Positions 10,301 to 21,589 of a stretch of 64,000 bases of DNA are shown one piece after another. The notes under the pieces are model-generated. The model was not told the origin of the DNA and searched no databases. It saw nothing but the letters and a program-made list of their open reading frames with translations. The DNA comes from Ochotona curzoniae (Eukaryota > Chordata > Mammalia > Lagomorpha > Ochotonidae): contig NW_024465746.1 in the NCBI RefSeq assembly GCF_017591425.1, positions 1,736,001 through 1,800,000 of the forward strand. The letters are read 5' to 3'. Position 1 is the first letter of the stretch. Each line of letters begins with the position of its first letter. Both the position numbers and the translations under genes were made by a program.

Positions 10301-11019
10301 GACAAAGATTTCCATTCACCTCTCCCAACACCTGGCCAATTAAATGTTAAACAAACATTTTCTGTGTAAAGATCCTTTATTGTTGTTATATCTAAGCTAT
10401 TCTTTCATCATGCCCCTGACCGGGATCGCTGGCAATAATAGTGACAGCTGGCTGGGCACCATGGGTGACACAGTGGACAGTCTTACTGAATAGAAGGAGC
10501 CGTGAAAAACAAGGCTACCAGCATTTACTTCTTAGGGCTCAGTCCAGATGTCTTCCAAGGAGGATGCATTGATGATTCATCATGAGATGTTAGAAGAAAA
10601 CAAATTAAAATGATGGGAAAACCAACCCTGTCCAGGCAGAAAAAAAAAACCAGAAACATTCCAGAAGAAACATGGGCAGAAGGAGGAGGTCGGTGATGCT
10701 CATACAGTAAAACACACACATGCAAAAACCACCAAAGAGGGAAAGAAGGGGCAGCCAGGAGGCCAGGAGGACATGAGTCATAAGCCAGGGGAGGGCAGGG
10801 GGTGACTTCCTTACAGCCGCGGGGGCTGCCGACCAGCTAAGGAGGAAAACACAGCCAATGCTGACCGTTGGCACAAGCATTTGTCAGCAGAAGGAAGTGA
10901 GGTTAAAGCCTCACGCCACGCCTCTCTCCTTCCCAATCCACGACAAAAAACCCATCTCGCTTCCCCTACTTCATAACCAGATTTCAAATCTCATTCAGAT
11001 GAACACGTATTACTTTCTG
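10301..11019. other. Unique intronic sequence
   Basis: Contains A-rich runs near 10640-10650 but no recognised repeat or exon. Confidence 0.4.
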
Positions 11020-11395
11020 TGATGATCTGAATGTGCCTGACCCCACTCCATATCCCTGTGGATTAACCCCTCCTAGTGGACAGGGTTAGGGGTGACTCTG
11101 GGAGGTGACCGGGACACAAGCGCAGTGCCCTCATAGATGGGATGCGCGTCCTCACTACAGAGATGCTGGGGACTCCCCGCTCACTCCCCCTGCCCTCGTG
11201 AGGATACACGGAGAAACGGCCCCAACGCGCCTCCAAGGAGGGCACGCCCCAGAACCCAGCCATGCTGACCCTTGACCCTGAACATCACAACCTCCAGGAG
11301 TGCGAGGAGGAAATCAGCACGGTGGGGGTTGGGGGGGAGGCTTACAAGCCTCTGGGTTCACCACGCTCTGTTCCAGTAGCCCAACTGCACTGGAA
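11020..11395 (+). mobile_element. MaLR LTR (MLT1-like)
   Basis: The order of landmarks fits an MLT1-type LTR: TGATGATCTGAATGTG, GGGAGGTGACCGGGACAC, CCCTCATAGATGGGAT, GTGAGGATACACGGAGAAACG, CACAACCTCCAGGAGTG and a GCCCAACTGCACTGG end. It is old and the subfamily is uncertain. Assignment rests on recalled consensus sequences. Confidence 0.65.
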
Positions 11396-11531
11396 CGCTC
11401 CATAGTGGAGAAAAAATCAGTTCTTTGGAAGTTGATCACGAGGTTTAGAAAATAGATAAGCTCCAGGAAAAAAAACAAGTTTAAGAAGTAGTATTGATGC
11501 TATGAGATGTTCTTTTAAAAAAACAAAACAA

Positions 11532-11800
11532 GAGCCCGGCCCAGTAGCCTGATGGCTATATGCTCCACTTTCCTTCCAGCTCTCTGCTTGGCGTCTGGAA
11601 AAGCAGCAGAAGATGGCCCAGAACCTTGGGCCCCTGTACCCAGGTGGGAGCCTGGAAGAACCTCCTGGCTCCTGATTGGCTCAGCTCCGGCCATTGTGGC
11701 TACTTGGGAATGAACCAGCCAATGGAAGATGTTTCTGTCTCTCCTTCTTTCTGTAGATCTGCTTTTTCAATAAAAATTTAAATGCTGCTTTTAAAAAAAA
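11532..11800 (+). mobile_element. C-SINE, internally deleted
   Basis: GAGCCCGGCCCAGTAGCC leads straight to ATGCTCCACTTTCCTTCC. The segment between the head and the GCTCCACTT block is therefore missing, about 45 bases by comparison with full copies. The rest runs to AATAAAAATTTAAAT. Confidence 0.85.
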
Positions 11801-13089
11801 TACATGGAAATGCCTCAGCCATAAAACATAAAAACAAAACAGAGCGGAAGGCCAGTTCTACCTGATGCTGTGTGTGTATTTCTCCTCCTTTTGCCTTCTC
11901 CCCTTCTCTTATTTGCTCTCCCTGCCCACCCCCCCACCCCGTCTCCTTTCCCCATCTCTCCTGCCCCGCCCCCCTCTCTCCCTTCCTTCCAAGAAAATAT
12001 CTTTGGCAACAGCTACACGTGAGATGTGCAGGGACCAGGCCGGATGGTGACCCCCATGAGCGTGGGAAGGGAGCAGTGCCGGCAGAATGCAGAGGCCGCG
12101 ATGTCCAGAGATGGGGGCACGCGCAACCGCCAGCATACGGGAGGGAAAACACAATGAGCTTCCTTCGCTTTGCGCCCTGGGTTCCCTGTCACTCGGGTTC
12201 CCTGTCACGTTTGGTGGGGAACTGAAAGTCCTGAAGGTATCCACCACCTCGGTGACCTCCGGACACCCTGACTGCACGTGGCCAAGGAGTCGCTCGCTTG
12301 CTTCGCAGAAGAGCATTCACCCACACGGAGGCCTCAAGCCGGGTTTGCATTTCCTTCTTCCTGCTGGCAAAGTTAGTCAACAAGAAAGTCAACTCCTGGC
12401 TCCTCCAGCAGCCACGCCCGGGGCAGAAGTCACTGTGGAAGCAAAGTCAGCCTTTAGTCCAAGAGGCTGCGGCTCCCACCCGCTCTGCTGCCCCGCTCCC
12501 CGAGCCCTGAGCCCTGCTCACCTTGCTCTTGGCCTTCTCAGCCAAACCACACACGCCACTTCAAGCCGACCACAGGCAGAGTGAGCGCCTCCAACCTAGA
12601 AGCCCAAAACCTCAAACGCTCTGAAATCCTCCCATGTTGGAGCACTGATGGGCCACTCAGCAAACTTCCAGATTTTTGGAGCACTACCGACTTAGGATTT
12701 GGGGGTTAAAGATGCCCAAGCAGGGAAGTCTATGCAATTATTCCAAAATCTGAAACACTCCTGGGCCCAGATGTATTTTCCAACTGCATGGCTGAGATGC
12801 AGCCTCTCCAAGGCCAAAATCCTGACTCTGTTTTGTTCAGACACCACCATCTACAATGTGTGCAAGCTAAGAAATAACACCGGAATTCATGCCATAGAGG
12901 GGAACGGGGGTGGGTACCTAAAGATTACACACAACACTACATAAGAAAATAGGACCCTCCAGCATCACCTAGGTTTAAGATGAAAAGTAATTGAATAGAT
13001 GCAACAAACAAAGGTTTAATACAAGCTCTCTGGCAGGATCTTGGGTGGTTTTAAGTATGGGACAGTTTGGGAACAATGAGAAGCATAAA
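11801..13089. other. Unique intronic sequence with a pyrimidine tract
   Basis: 11876-11998 on the plus strand is a strongly C/T-biased run of about 120 bases. This gives the shadow open frames there. 12087-12584 is moderately GC-rich with a 165-codon frame but no domain or conserved start. Nothing else was recognised. Confidence 0.4.
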
Positions 13090-13340
13090 TGTGGACTGTC
13101 TGTCACCTATATCCAAGAGCCACAATCCCTGGTTTTGACACGGAGCTCTGGCTCTTGAGTCCAGAATCCCACAAATGTAGATTCTGGAAGGTGGCAGATA
13201 ATGATCCAAATAATTGGGTTCCTGCTCCCCACATGGGAGACCAAGATTTAACTCCCAAACCTGGGCTTTGTGAGCATTTAGGGGCAAGTCAGATAATGTT
13301 CCCCTTCCTCTACTCTCAAATAAATAATAGTTTTTAAAAA
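13090..13340 (+). mobile_element. C-SINE, class O, partial
   Basis: AATAATTGGGTTCCTGCTCC, CACATGGGAGACCAAGATTT and CTCAAATAAATAATAG retain the C-SINE body order. The head is lost. Confidence 0.6.
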
Positions 13341-13347
13341 GTTATTT

Positions 13348-13696
13348 CAGGGATGACATTGTGGCATAGCCATACTAGGTTAAGACCCCCACCTGCAATT
13401 CTGGCATCCCATCTGGGTATCAGTTCAAGCCCCAGCAGCTCCCTGGGAAAGCAGTAGAGGATGGCCCAGGTGCTTGGGCCCCTGCATCCAGTGATGGATC
13501 TGGATGAATGTCCTGGCTTCAGCCTTGCCTCCCATTGTGCCATTGTAGCCATTCAACCTGAAGCAACCAAAGAAAGATCTCTCTTGCCTCTTCTTGTGCC
13601 CCTCCCATCTTCCCTCTCTTTCTCTCTCTCTCCTCTCTTTCCTGCTCCTTGTAAACTCTTTCAAATAAATAAAGAAATCCTGAAAAAAAAAAAACC
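13348..13696 (+). mobile_element. C-SINE, class O
   Basis: GGATGACATTGTGGCATAGC through AAGCCCCAGCAGCTCCCTGG to a long TCTC stretch at 13614-13645 and CAAATAAATAAAG. It is followed within a few bases by an opposite copy. Confidence 0.8.
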
Positions 13697-13699
13697 CAT

Positions 13700-14020
13700 C
13701 ATTTGAAAGGCAGAGTGACAGAGTGGGAGAGACAGCAAGATCTTCCCCGACAGCAGCCAACTGTGCGGCAGGCTGACACCAGGAGCCAGGATTCCAGCCT
13801 GGCATCCGTCCCTCTTGAGTGTGAGGGCATACAAGCACTGGAACCATCATCCACTGCCTCTCCAGGTGCATCAGGAAGAAGCCGGTGCAGAGCGGAGCAG
13901 CTAGGACTTGAACCAACACTCAGATATGGGACTCAGATGCCATCATCACTCACATGGTATCACCGATGCAGGACGCAGGGTGGTTAGTGTAGTGGCTATC
14001 GTGCTCACCTCACAATGCAA
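13700..14020 (-). mobile_element. C-SINE, class O, followed by a head-like plus fragment
   Basis: ATTTGAAAGGCAGAGTGAC opens a minus copy that runs to GACTCAGATGCCATC near 13945. 13975-14018 (GGTTAGTGTAGTGGCTATC, CTCACCTCAC) then reads as a tRNA-like head on the plus strand, followed by an A-rich run. It may be a C-SINE head or a tRNA-Val-like fragment; I cannot decide. Confidence 0.6.
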
Positions 14021-14397
14021 AACATAAATAAAACTTATCTTAAAAACTGCAGTACAAGCAAGATCATTAGAGCAGTGGAGCTTATCTCCACGGAGTAGGT
14101 GCACCCCTTGGAAAGGCAGGGACATGCCCACCCTGCCTACAGGCAGCAACCCAAACCAGCTCCTGGCAGAGCAACAACCCTCGATAACCAGTGAACGGCT
14201 GGACAAAGGAACCAACCAACCTTAATTACAAACATGCATCATACCTAAAACTAAAACACATCAAAGCATATTTGTGTAGTCCTACATGCCCTAAATGAAT
14301 CAGACACCACGAAATTCTGAAGACCTTCTCCAACAAGTGAACCCCTTAAAAATGTCAAGTTTTCAACTTGTCATGGCTCTGGCCCTGGAGCAGACCT

Positions 14398-14775
14398 GAG
14401 GGGCTGGAGACACCGCACAGAGCAGGCCCCGGAGACACCGCACAGAACAGGGGCCGGGACATCGCGCAGAGCAGGGGCTGGAGACACCGCACAGAGCAGG
14501 AGCTGCGACACCGCACAGAGCAGGGACCAGGACACCGCACAGAGCAGGGGCCGGGACATCGCGCAGAGCAGGGCCCGGGGACACCACGCAGAGCAGGGGC
14601 CCGGGGACACCGCACAGAGCAGGGGCCGGGACACTGCGCAGAGCAGGGGCCGGGGACACCACGCAGAGCAGGGGCCCGGGGACACCGCACAGAGCAGGGG
14701 CCGGGACACTGCACAGAGCAGGAGCCGGGGACACCACACACAGAGCAGGGCCCAGGAACACCACGCACAGTAGGG
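14398..14775. repeat. GC-rich minisatellite, about 15 units of 24-26 bp
   Basis: The unit is near GGGACACCGCACAGAGCAGG plus GGCC, present about 15 times with small length changes. A higher-order block of three units (about 75 bp, starting with CACGCAGAGCAGGGGCCC) occurs twice in a row near 14585-14735. The array lacks stop codons in several frames on both strands, producing open frames of 138-178 codons that are repeat artefacts. Confidence 0.93.
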
Positions 14776-15031
14776 GCATGGGTGGGAAGTACAGGACTGA
14801 TAGCCAGGACCAGCTGCTGCATTAAAAACAGCCATGTCCCCTCAGACTCAAACAGGGAACGTCACCCTCACTGTGAGGGTTGGGAGATGACAGGGTTGGC
14901 ATGAGTGTCCTTCAAGGCTGGAAGGGAGGTTAGGAGAGCTCTCGCTCTGGCACGCACGGACACAGCGAGAAGGCAATCACCCGAAACCAGATGCTAGATC
15001 TACTGCATCTTGGCCAACAGAGCAAGGAGAA

Positions 15032-15355
15032 ACAGCGGCCAAGCGCTGTGGTATAACGGACTGAGCTGCCACCTGCGGCACCGGCATTCCATACAGGCAC
15101 TGCTTGGAGTCCCGGCTGCTCCACTCCCAAATCAGCTCACTGCTAATGCGCCTGGGAAAGCAGTGGAGGAGAGCCCAGCGTTTGGGCCCTGCATCCACGT
15201 GAGAGACCTGCATAAGCTCCTGGCTCCTGACTTCAGCCTGGCCCATTCCCAACCACTATGGTCATTTGAGTGAACCAGTAGATACAAGAACTCTCTCTCT
15301 CTCTTTTCCCCCCACCTCCACTCACTCTGCCTTTTAAATAAATCTCTCTCTCTCT
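15032..15355 (+). mobile_element. C-SINE, class O
   Basis: GCCAAGCGCTGTGGTATAAC, GAGTCCCGGCTGCTCC, GCGCCTGGGAAAGCAGTGG and a terminal AAATAAATCTCTCTC. Its CT-rich end runs directly into the T-run of the following minus copy. Confidence 0.88.
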
Positions 15356-15630
15356 CTTTTTTAAGATTTATTTATGTTTTGGAAAGGCAGATTTACAGAG
15401 AGGAGAGACAGAGAGAAAGATCTTCTACCTGCTGGGTTCACCCCACCAAGTGGCCGCAATGACCAGAGCTGAGCCAATCTGCAAACCAGGAGCCCCCTGC
15501 TGCTCTGCACTGCTTTCCCAGGCAACAAGCAGGATGGGAAGTAGAGCAGCCAGGACATGGACTGGAGCCTACGTGGGATCCTGGTAGTTGCAAGGGGATA
15601 ATTTCACCAATTGAGCCATTGGCCAGGCCC
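15356..15630 (-). mobile_element. C-SINE, class M, tail-to-tail with the preceding copy
   Basis: TTTTTTAAGATTTATTTATG opens and GAGCCATTGGCCAGGCCC ends the copy. Some body segments are shortened around 15490-15530. Confidence 0.9.
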
Positions 15631-15662
15631 AAATAGAATAAACATCTTAAAATAAATGCCTG

Positions 15663-15976
15663 GGGCCCGGCGCGGTGGCGCAAGTGGTTAAAGGTCCTCG
15701 CCTTGCACGCCCGGGATTCCATATGGGCGCCGGTTCTAATCCCGGCAGCCCCGCTTCCCTTCCAGCTCCCTGCCTGTGGCCTGGGAAAGCAGTCGAGGAC
15801 AGCCCAAGGCTTTGGGAACCTGCACCCGCGTGGGAGACCCGGAAGAGGCTCCTGGCTTTGGATCGGCATAGTATCAGCCCGTTGTGGAATCGGACGGAAG
15901 ATCTTCCTCTCTGTCTCTCCTCTCTGTATATCCGCCTTTCCAATAAAAAAATAATAAAATAAATCTTTAAAAAAAA
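15663..15976 (+). mobile_element. C-SINE, class Y1, young, with target duplication
   Basis: The start is GGGCCCGGCGCGGTGGCG. AAATAAATGCCTG flanks it at 15650-15662 and 15977-15989. A deletion removes most of the GCTCACTTGGGGAGTGAATC block near 15882-15890. Confidence 0.95.
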
Positions 15977-16011
15977 AAATAAATGCCTGCCTGTTGTGGA
16001 AGCCATTCACC

Positions 16012-16343
16012 TATTTTATTTTTATTGGAAAGTCAGATACACAGTGAGCAGAGACAGAGAGGAAAGATCTTCTGTTCGTTGATTCACTCTCCAAGTGGTT
16101 GCAATGGCTAAAGCTGGGACGATCCGAAGCCAGGAGCATCTTCTGGGTCTCCCACATGGGTGCAGGGTCCCAGGAGCATCTTCTGGGTTTCCCATGCGGG
16201 TGCAGGGTCCCAAGGTTTTGGGCTGTCTTCGACTGCTTTCCCAGGCAGGGAGCAGAATGGGGAAGCAGCACCGCCAGCACCCTATGGGATCCCGGCACGG
16301 GCGAGGTGAGGACTTTAGTCTCTAGGCTACTGCGCCAGGTCCC
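16012..16343 (-). mobile_element. C-SINE with an internal tandem duplication
   Basis: The minus copy runs from TATTTTTATTGGAAAGTCAG to CTACTGCGCCAGGTCCCC. Within it, about 40 bases starting AGCATCTTCTGGGTCTCCCA are duplicated head to tail at roughly 16135-16215. The two units differ at a few positions. Confidence 0.9.
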
Positions 16344-16690
16344 CATTCAGTTTTTATCTTAGCAGCCTGATCCAAGACACAAGGGACAAAGGGAGGGGAC
16401 AGTGAGCAAGAGCTGATCATGATACCCACGTCACAGACAGTCTGAACTCTGAACAGTGAGGGAGGGATGCAGCAATGCTGACCTTGAACAAAACAGAACA
16501 AAGGGACTCTGAGGACTGGGATCGCCACGGCCCGGGAACACGGTGTCACCATTTGCCAGGCAGCCAGTAGAGTCCCCAACAGACATGGGGCGACAGGGGT
16601 TCTAGTTAACAGTGCATTCAACGGTGACAAGAAGCTCTGTGGCGGGACCCACACTGGGATGCAGCTGGCAAAGCCCACACTGGCAACACC
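16344..16690. other. Unique intronic sequence
   Basis: No repeat or exon was recognised. Confidence 0.4.
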
Positions 16691-16935
16691 AGCTTCCCAT
16701 TCCGCAGTAGCGGCTCAGTTCCCTACTAGCTCCACTTCTGATTCAGCTCACTGCTGCTGCACCTGCGCAAGCAGTGGGATCTGGCCATAGACACGGGCCC
16801 TTGCTAACCTCATGGCAAACCCTGGTGGCGTTCCAGGCCCCAGGCTCTGGCCTGGCTCAGCCCCAGCCGTTGGGGGCTTTTAGGGAACAAACCAGCAGCT
16901 GGATGACCTTTCCCTCTCTCAGTAGACCTTTTAAA
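16691..16935 (+). mobile_element. C-SINE, class O, partial
   Basis: GCTCCACTTCTGATTCAGCTC, TGGCCTGGCTCAGCCCCAGC and CAAACCAGCAGCTGGATGACC follow the old C-SINE order; the head is lost. Confidence 0.65.
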
Positions 16936-16945
16936 AAAAGAGATC

Positions 16946-17277
16946 GGGCCCAGTGGCGTGGCCTAGTGGCTAAAGTTCTCGCTTTGAACGTGCCAGGATC
17001 CCATATGGGCGCCGGTTCTAATCCCAGCAGCTCCACTTCCCATCCAGCTCCCTGTTTGTGGCCTGGGAAAGCAGTCGAGGACACCCCAAAGCTTAGGGAC
17101 CCTGCACCCGTGTGGGAGACCTAGAAGAAGTTCCAGGCTCCTGGCTTCAGATCGGCATAGCATCGGCCGTTGCACTCACTTCGGGAGTGAATCATTGGAC
17201 GGAGGATCTTCCTCTCTGTCTCTCCTCCTCTCTGTATATCTGACTTTGTAATGAAAATAAAATAAATCTTAAAAAAA
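16946..17277 (+). mobile_element. C-SINE, class Y2
   Basis: GGGCCCAGTGGCGTGGCC to AAAATAAATCTTAAAA. AAAAGAGATC before it and AAAAGAGAGATC after it look like an imperfect target duplication. Confidence 0.92.
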
Positions 17278-17633
17278 AGAGAGATCTGCTTATTATATTC
17301 ATATTCAAAAGAATAAACAAATCTTTTTTAAAAGGGCTGCTGCCAGCTATCCCTAGCTGTTCAAGGGACATGCCAGCCTGGGAAAGAAAAAAAATAGAAT
17401 GTTAAAAGAATCTCAGACTTGGGCTGTCAATGCGATGGCAAGTGCAACTGCTTAGATGTGGGTTGAGAGGGCCTGTTGGTCAGTGTGCTGGAGGCCTCCT
17501 GCCAGGGTGACAGGGTGGTTACAAGGATTCCCACTGGGAAGTGGGGAGGTTGTGGGGAGACCACCCCCATGGAGGGCTTTACTGCTGTCCCTCAGAGTGA
17601 GTCAGTCCTGACCAGCACACTGCGAAGTACAAT
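17278..17633. other. Unique intronic sequence
   Basis: No repeat or exon was recognised. Confidence 0.4.
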
Positions 17634-17645
17634 ATAAGGCAACCG

Positions 17646-17957
17646 GGGCCCGGCGCAATGGCGCAGTGGTTAAGGTCCTCGCCTTGCACACCCGGAATCC
17701 CATATGGGCGCCGGTTCTAATCCTGGCAGCTTCACTTCCCATCCACCTCCCTGTTTGTGGCCTGGGAAAGCAGTCGAGGACGGCCCAAGGCCATGGGACC
17801 CTGCACCCATGTGGGAGACCCGGAAGAGGCTCCTGGCTTTGGATCGGCATAGCATCAGCCATTGCGCTCACTTGGGGAGTGAATCATTGGACGGAAGATC
17901 TTCCTCTCCTCTCTGTCTCTCCTCTCTGTATATCCACCTTTCCAATAAAAAAAAATA
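17646..17957 (+). mobile_element. C-SINE, class Y1, with target duplication
   Basis: GGGCCCGGCGCAATGGCGC head. ATAAGGCAACCG flanks it at 17634-17645 and 17958-17969, a perfect 12-bp duplication. A CTCTCCT block is duplicated near 17904-17925. Confidence 0.95.
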
Positions 17958-18097
17958 ATAAGGCAACCGTGCACGTGAGTCCTCCTTTAAAATACATATA
18001 TAATAAATTTAATATAAATATAACTAAATATTAATAAATTCATATATAAGAATTTATGTGTTTATTATATGTTCATTATTAATAGATTTAATAAACA

Positions 18098-18392
18098 TAT
18101 ATTTTTTAATTGGAAAGGCAGGTTTACAGAGAGGAGACAGAGAGGAAGATCTTGCATCTGCTGGATCACTCCCCTGGCAGCCACAATGATCACACTGAGC
18201 TGATCCAAAGGCGGAAGCGAGGAGTGTGTTCTCCGTCTCCCACGCAGGTGCCAGGTCCCAGGGCTTTGGACCGTCCTCTCCTGCTTTCCCAGGCCACAAG
18301 CAGGGAGCTGGATGGGAAACAGAGCAGCACCCATATGGGATCCCAGCACTTGGAGGTAGAGGATTAGTCAACTGAGCCATCACAGCAGGCCC
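18098..18392 (-). mobile_element. C-SINE, class M
   Basis: ATTTTTTAATTGGAAAGGC to GAGCCATCACAGCAGGCCC. An AT-rich run of about 100 bases (17990-18095) precedes the tail. Confidence 0.88.
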
Positions 18393-18578
18393 ACTCGGCC
18401 CCTTCTGCATCGGTTCTCTTTCCATTCCCCGCCCCTGTATGACTCAGCCAAGTGACTGGCACCTCTCATGCTGTGTGCACCCTCCAGACGCCAGAGTCAT
18501 GAGCCAACCAAAACCACCTTCCTTAAGCAAGCTTTCAACACCGGCTGTTACATTACAGCAACAGAAAACGGACTAAGA
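18393..18578 (+). mobile_element. MaLR LTR, 3' part
   Basis: The end CATTACAGCAACAGAAAACG then GACTAAGA is the classic terminus of MLT1/MST-type LTRs. The 5' part of the LTR is missing and the preceding minus SINE abuts it. Confidence 0.6.
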
Positions 18579-19008
18579 GGGGTTTCTACCGCCCTAGGTG
18601 TTAGTCCTGTCCATGACAGCTGAGTCAACTTAGGATAGCTTCCTGGATGCTCTGCACGATGGAGGAGCTCACTCTTGCCCAAAGCAGCGGTCTCGGGTCC
18701 CAGTGGCCTCAGGGTCTCACAGACGGCCTCAGGGTCTCACAGACCCCGGAGGCAAAGGCCCTGAACAGATGTGCAGTCCCTGTTGCCCATTTGTCTCCTC
18801 GAAGGACCCCCACATGGATTCCAGGCAAGGCCAAGTGCAAAGGGTCAACCAGTTCCTCATCAGGAGCAGGGACGCCCGCAGCTGCCTTTAAACACACACT
18901 CGGCTGCTGGAGAAGCGGCAGAAACTTCTAAATTGTTGTTGTTAAGACAACCAAGTGTAAATATCAATCTCTCCAGGGTTCCATCCGGAAGCAGGTTTTA
19001 AGTGTGTA

Positions 19009-19049
<41 letters not shown>

Positions 19050-21299
19050 GAAATAATCCAATAGAGACTCTCTGTGCCTCCTCCTGCTTTCTGCCACATG
19101 GTGATGCCTCCCACTGGGAAGCATTCCACCTTTGGGGTTGAAACAGCTGCTGCCCCACAGCATTGTTTGGCTAAGGTTTTGTTGTTGTTGTTGTTTTTCG
19201 CATACTTTGCTCTTTTCAAGCATGTTATTTTTAAGCAACATGTTTCATAACACCACGTTAGATCCCAAAGCAAGATGACTGGCACTTAACCACCCAAGCA
19301 TGAGGCCCGTAGGGTGCTGGGTGTGTAAGGACACCTATGCAGTGTGCTTCAGCTGTCCCCCACACCCGGCTTCCGCAGAGGGACCCAGGAGAGGGCATTT
19401 TCCAGGGCTCCGTCAGCCTGTCTCTCCGCGTGCAGAGTAAGCCTGAGAAAGCCCACCCTTGCAAACAGCGTGTGAGCCAAGAATTTCTAACAGGTAGTCT
19501 AGAGAAACTCGATGCCCTTGACCCTTGGTTTGTGGAGAGCACAGAGCATTCCGAGAATGTTCCACAGGCCATGGTCAGTCCCACCTGCCGGGGAAAGGAG
19601 ATCAGACACACCCAGCATGTGGTGCCAGGGCCTTCTACCTCCCAGAAGGAGCAGGAAGGTGTGATCAGAGTCACCAGCGGGGAACCTGGCTGCAGCTGGC
19701 ACTGCCCACATCTCCAACAGCCACAGTCCCTCCAACAGGAGACGTGTCCCCCCAACAGGAGACGTGTCCCCAAGGCCATCACTGGACAAACGGTCAGGCA
19801 CCGGAAGTCAACCCACAGGCTCTCCACTGAGGGACTCAGGGTAAGGCCCACACTTCTCTCACCCTCTAGGCTAGTGAGGCTGTGGCTGCCGGAGGGAGGG
19901 AGACTGGAAAGAGGTATGGCATGGCTAAGAGAACAAGCAGCTCGGTGCCAGCTGCACGCACAGCTTCACCCACAAGACAGGAAGGGCGCAGGGCCTGGGC
20001 TGTCTGTTACAAATCCCGACGGGGCTTCCGGGCTGAGCACCAACTCCCTGCGCATAAGGTGCCTCAGTTTCCCTCAAGTGCATCCTCACCCAGAGAACCA
20101 GCCTGTCCAGCTGGCACCTCCAAAGGCATCCAGTAATTCCCATCTGGCCCAGGACAGGACCCACCCAATACAGGGACCCCACCAGGAGACCTCAGGTCAG
20201 ACACTCAGATCCCCTTGCCCTCTTCAAATAAGACCTCAGTCAGACTCAAAGCGCTACCCTCCAAAACAGGAAGCCACTCCAAGAGGCTGCCACACTCTTG
20301 GAGACGCAAGAAAAAGAAGTTGAGAGATTTCCTCCTGTGGCTGGCTCTGGCTTGAGGATAGCTGATGGACAACAATCCCGCCGTGGATCTTAAGAGGACA
20401 GCTGGTTTGGTCCTCCGTGAGGACGTCCATCTTACCGATGAGACAACTGAGTAAGCCCCGAGGCTACACAGCCAGTCTGTGGGAAACAAGAGCCCAGGTG
20501 GCCCTGCCCGAGGTCAAGAAGCACGTGGCTCCAGTTCAGACACCTTGGTGCACGGAAGACACTCTCCTGCAACTATCCAAGTCAAGAGCGACCCCAAACA
20601 GCATCCTTCCAGACGGGAAGGACTAAGTCCCGGTAACCAGGGCCATCCAGTTAAAGGGCAGTCACTGGCAGACGACACCGACAGAGAACCACTGGGCCAA
20701 CCAATGGTTCTGGAAGGGCCTGGATGAGCAGCCCAGAGCTGTCCGCAAACCGGTACAACTCAGTGCTAATCTGGAACTGTCCCTCTGCAAGCAACTCTCG
20801 CATATCCACCTTGACGCTCGCACTGGTGAGCGGTTCCCCCAGGCGCACAGGAAGGGGTCCACCCTCACTGCTCTTTCACAGCAAACGGCTTTCTGGCGAG
20901 AACAGACGTGCCAACTCAGAACGCTCCACACCAGGCCAGCTGGCCAAAGCCTGGGGGAAACCAGGATTTCAAGTCTACCCTACCTTTTGTTTAAAAAGGG
21001 GGGAGAGGGACTCTGGAATTGATACCCCCCCCCAAAGGAACTAATCCAAAACATTCCAGGTCCCCAGGTTGGCTAAGGCACCCCGTGTTCCCCTGGGTGA
21101 AGACACAGCCGGCTGAGGAAGGAAGTGGTGAGCGAGGGCCCTTCTCCTCCAGCTGCTCCACAGGCCGCCCGGCGCCCTTCGTCACTCTCCAGTCTAGCCT
21201 CTCTCAGCAACCTCACCCAAGGCTCGGCTTTTATTTCTGTCCCTATTTTTAATGAACCAATGACTCCAGGACGCGCCTAGGCTGGGAAACTTAAACTTG
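18579..21299. other. Unique sequence, 5' part of RAB31 intron 1
   Basis: This is the longest stretch of the window with few repeats. It holds a CA microsatellite and small local duplications (CAGGGTCTCACAGAC at 18712-18742, CAACAGGAGACGTGTCCC at 19733-19769). A 328-codon plus-strand frame at 19337-20323 has no recognisable domain, no splice context and antisense shadow frames. I treat it as chance. Confidence 0.45.
19012..19047. repeat. (CA)n microsatellite, about 18 units
   Basis: Uninterrupted CA run, the longest CA array in the intron. Such runs are usually length-polymorphic. Confidence 0.97.
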
Positions 21300-21583
21300 G
21301 GACCAGGAGGAACTAATCCAAAGAGGAGAGACCTCTCTCTGCAGCTGCCGCGCCTCCAGTGGCCCCCGGCCTGCGCCGCCCCGCACACCCGCAGTCCGGC
21401 GAGGCCCGAGCCCGAACCGGGGAACCCTCGGAACGGAGGCGAAGCGAGCGGCGAAACCTCAGGGTGGGCTCCGACTGGAGCCCCCTGGGCAAGGGGCGCA
21501 CGGGTGGCAGAGCGAGCGCGCAGGCCTGGGGCTGGGGGCGCACGGAGAAGGGCGCGAAGCGGAGACCGCAGGAGGAGGCGCGC

Positions 21584-21589
21584 ACTCAC
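21584..21589 (-). promoter_or_regulatory. RAB31: Splice donor of RAB31 exon 1
   Basis: The minus strand reads CTCGGG then GTGAGT, a near-consensus 5' splice site directly after the Gly codon where Rab22/31 genes are interrupted. Confidence 0.85.

Larger units (their letters stand above)
1..21589 (-). other. RAB31: RAB31 intron 1 (5' part, continues beyond the window)
   Basis: This follows from the exon 1 and donor call at 21584-21628 on the minus strand. Transcription runs right to left, so all sequence left of the donor is intron 1. No matching acceptor plus exon 2 (which should begin with the G1 P-loop of a Rab GTPase) is visible. The intron therefore extends past position 1, as expected for the very long first intron of this gene in other mammals. 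It is filled mainly with C-SINEs, MaLR LTR pieces and two minisatellites. Confidence 0.75.

Noticed and set aside
13975..14018. tRNA-Val 5' half
   Set aside because: The resemblance is real (TAGTGTAGTGG, CTCAC), but C-SINE heads are tRNA-derived and read almost the same, and the 3' half of a tRNA is missing. No tRNA gene can be claimed.
14355..14904. Open frames of 138-178 codons on both strands with cysteine/proline or arginine/glycine repeats
   Set aside because: They are read-through of a GC-rich minisatellite whose unit lacks stop codons.
19337..20323. 328-codon plus-strand open frame
   Set aside because: No known domain, no Kozak or splice context, overlapping antisense frames, and it lies in an intron. 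Chance is the simplest explanation; a conservation test would settle it.
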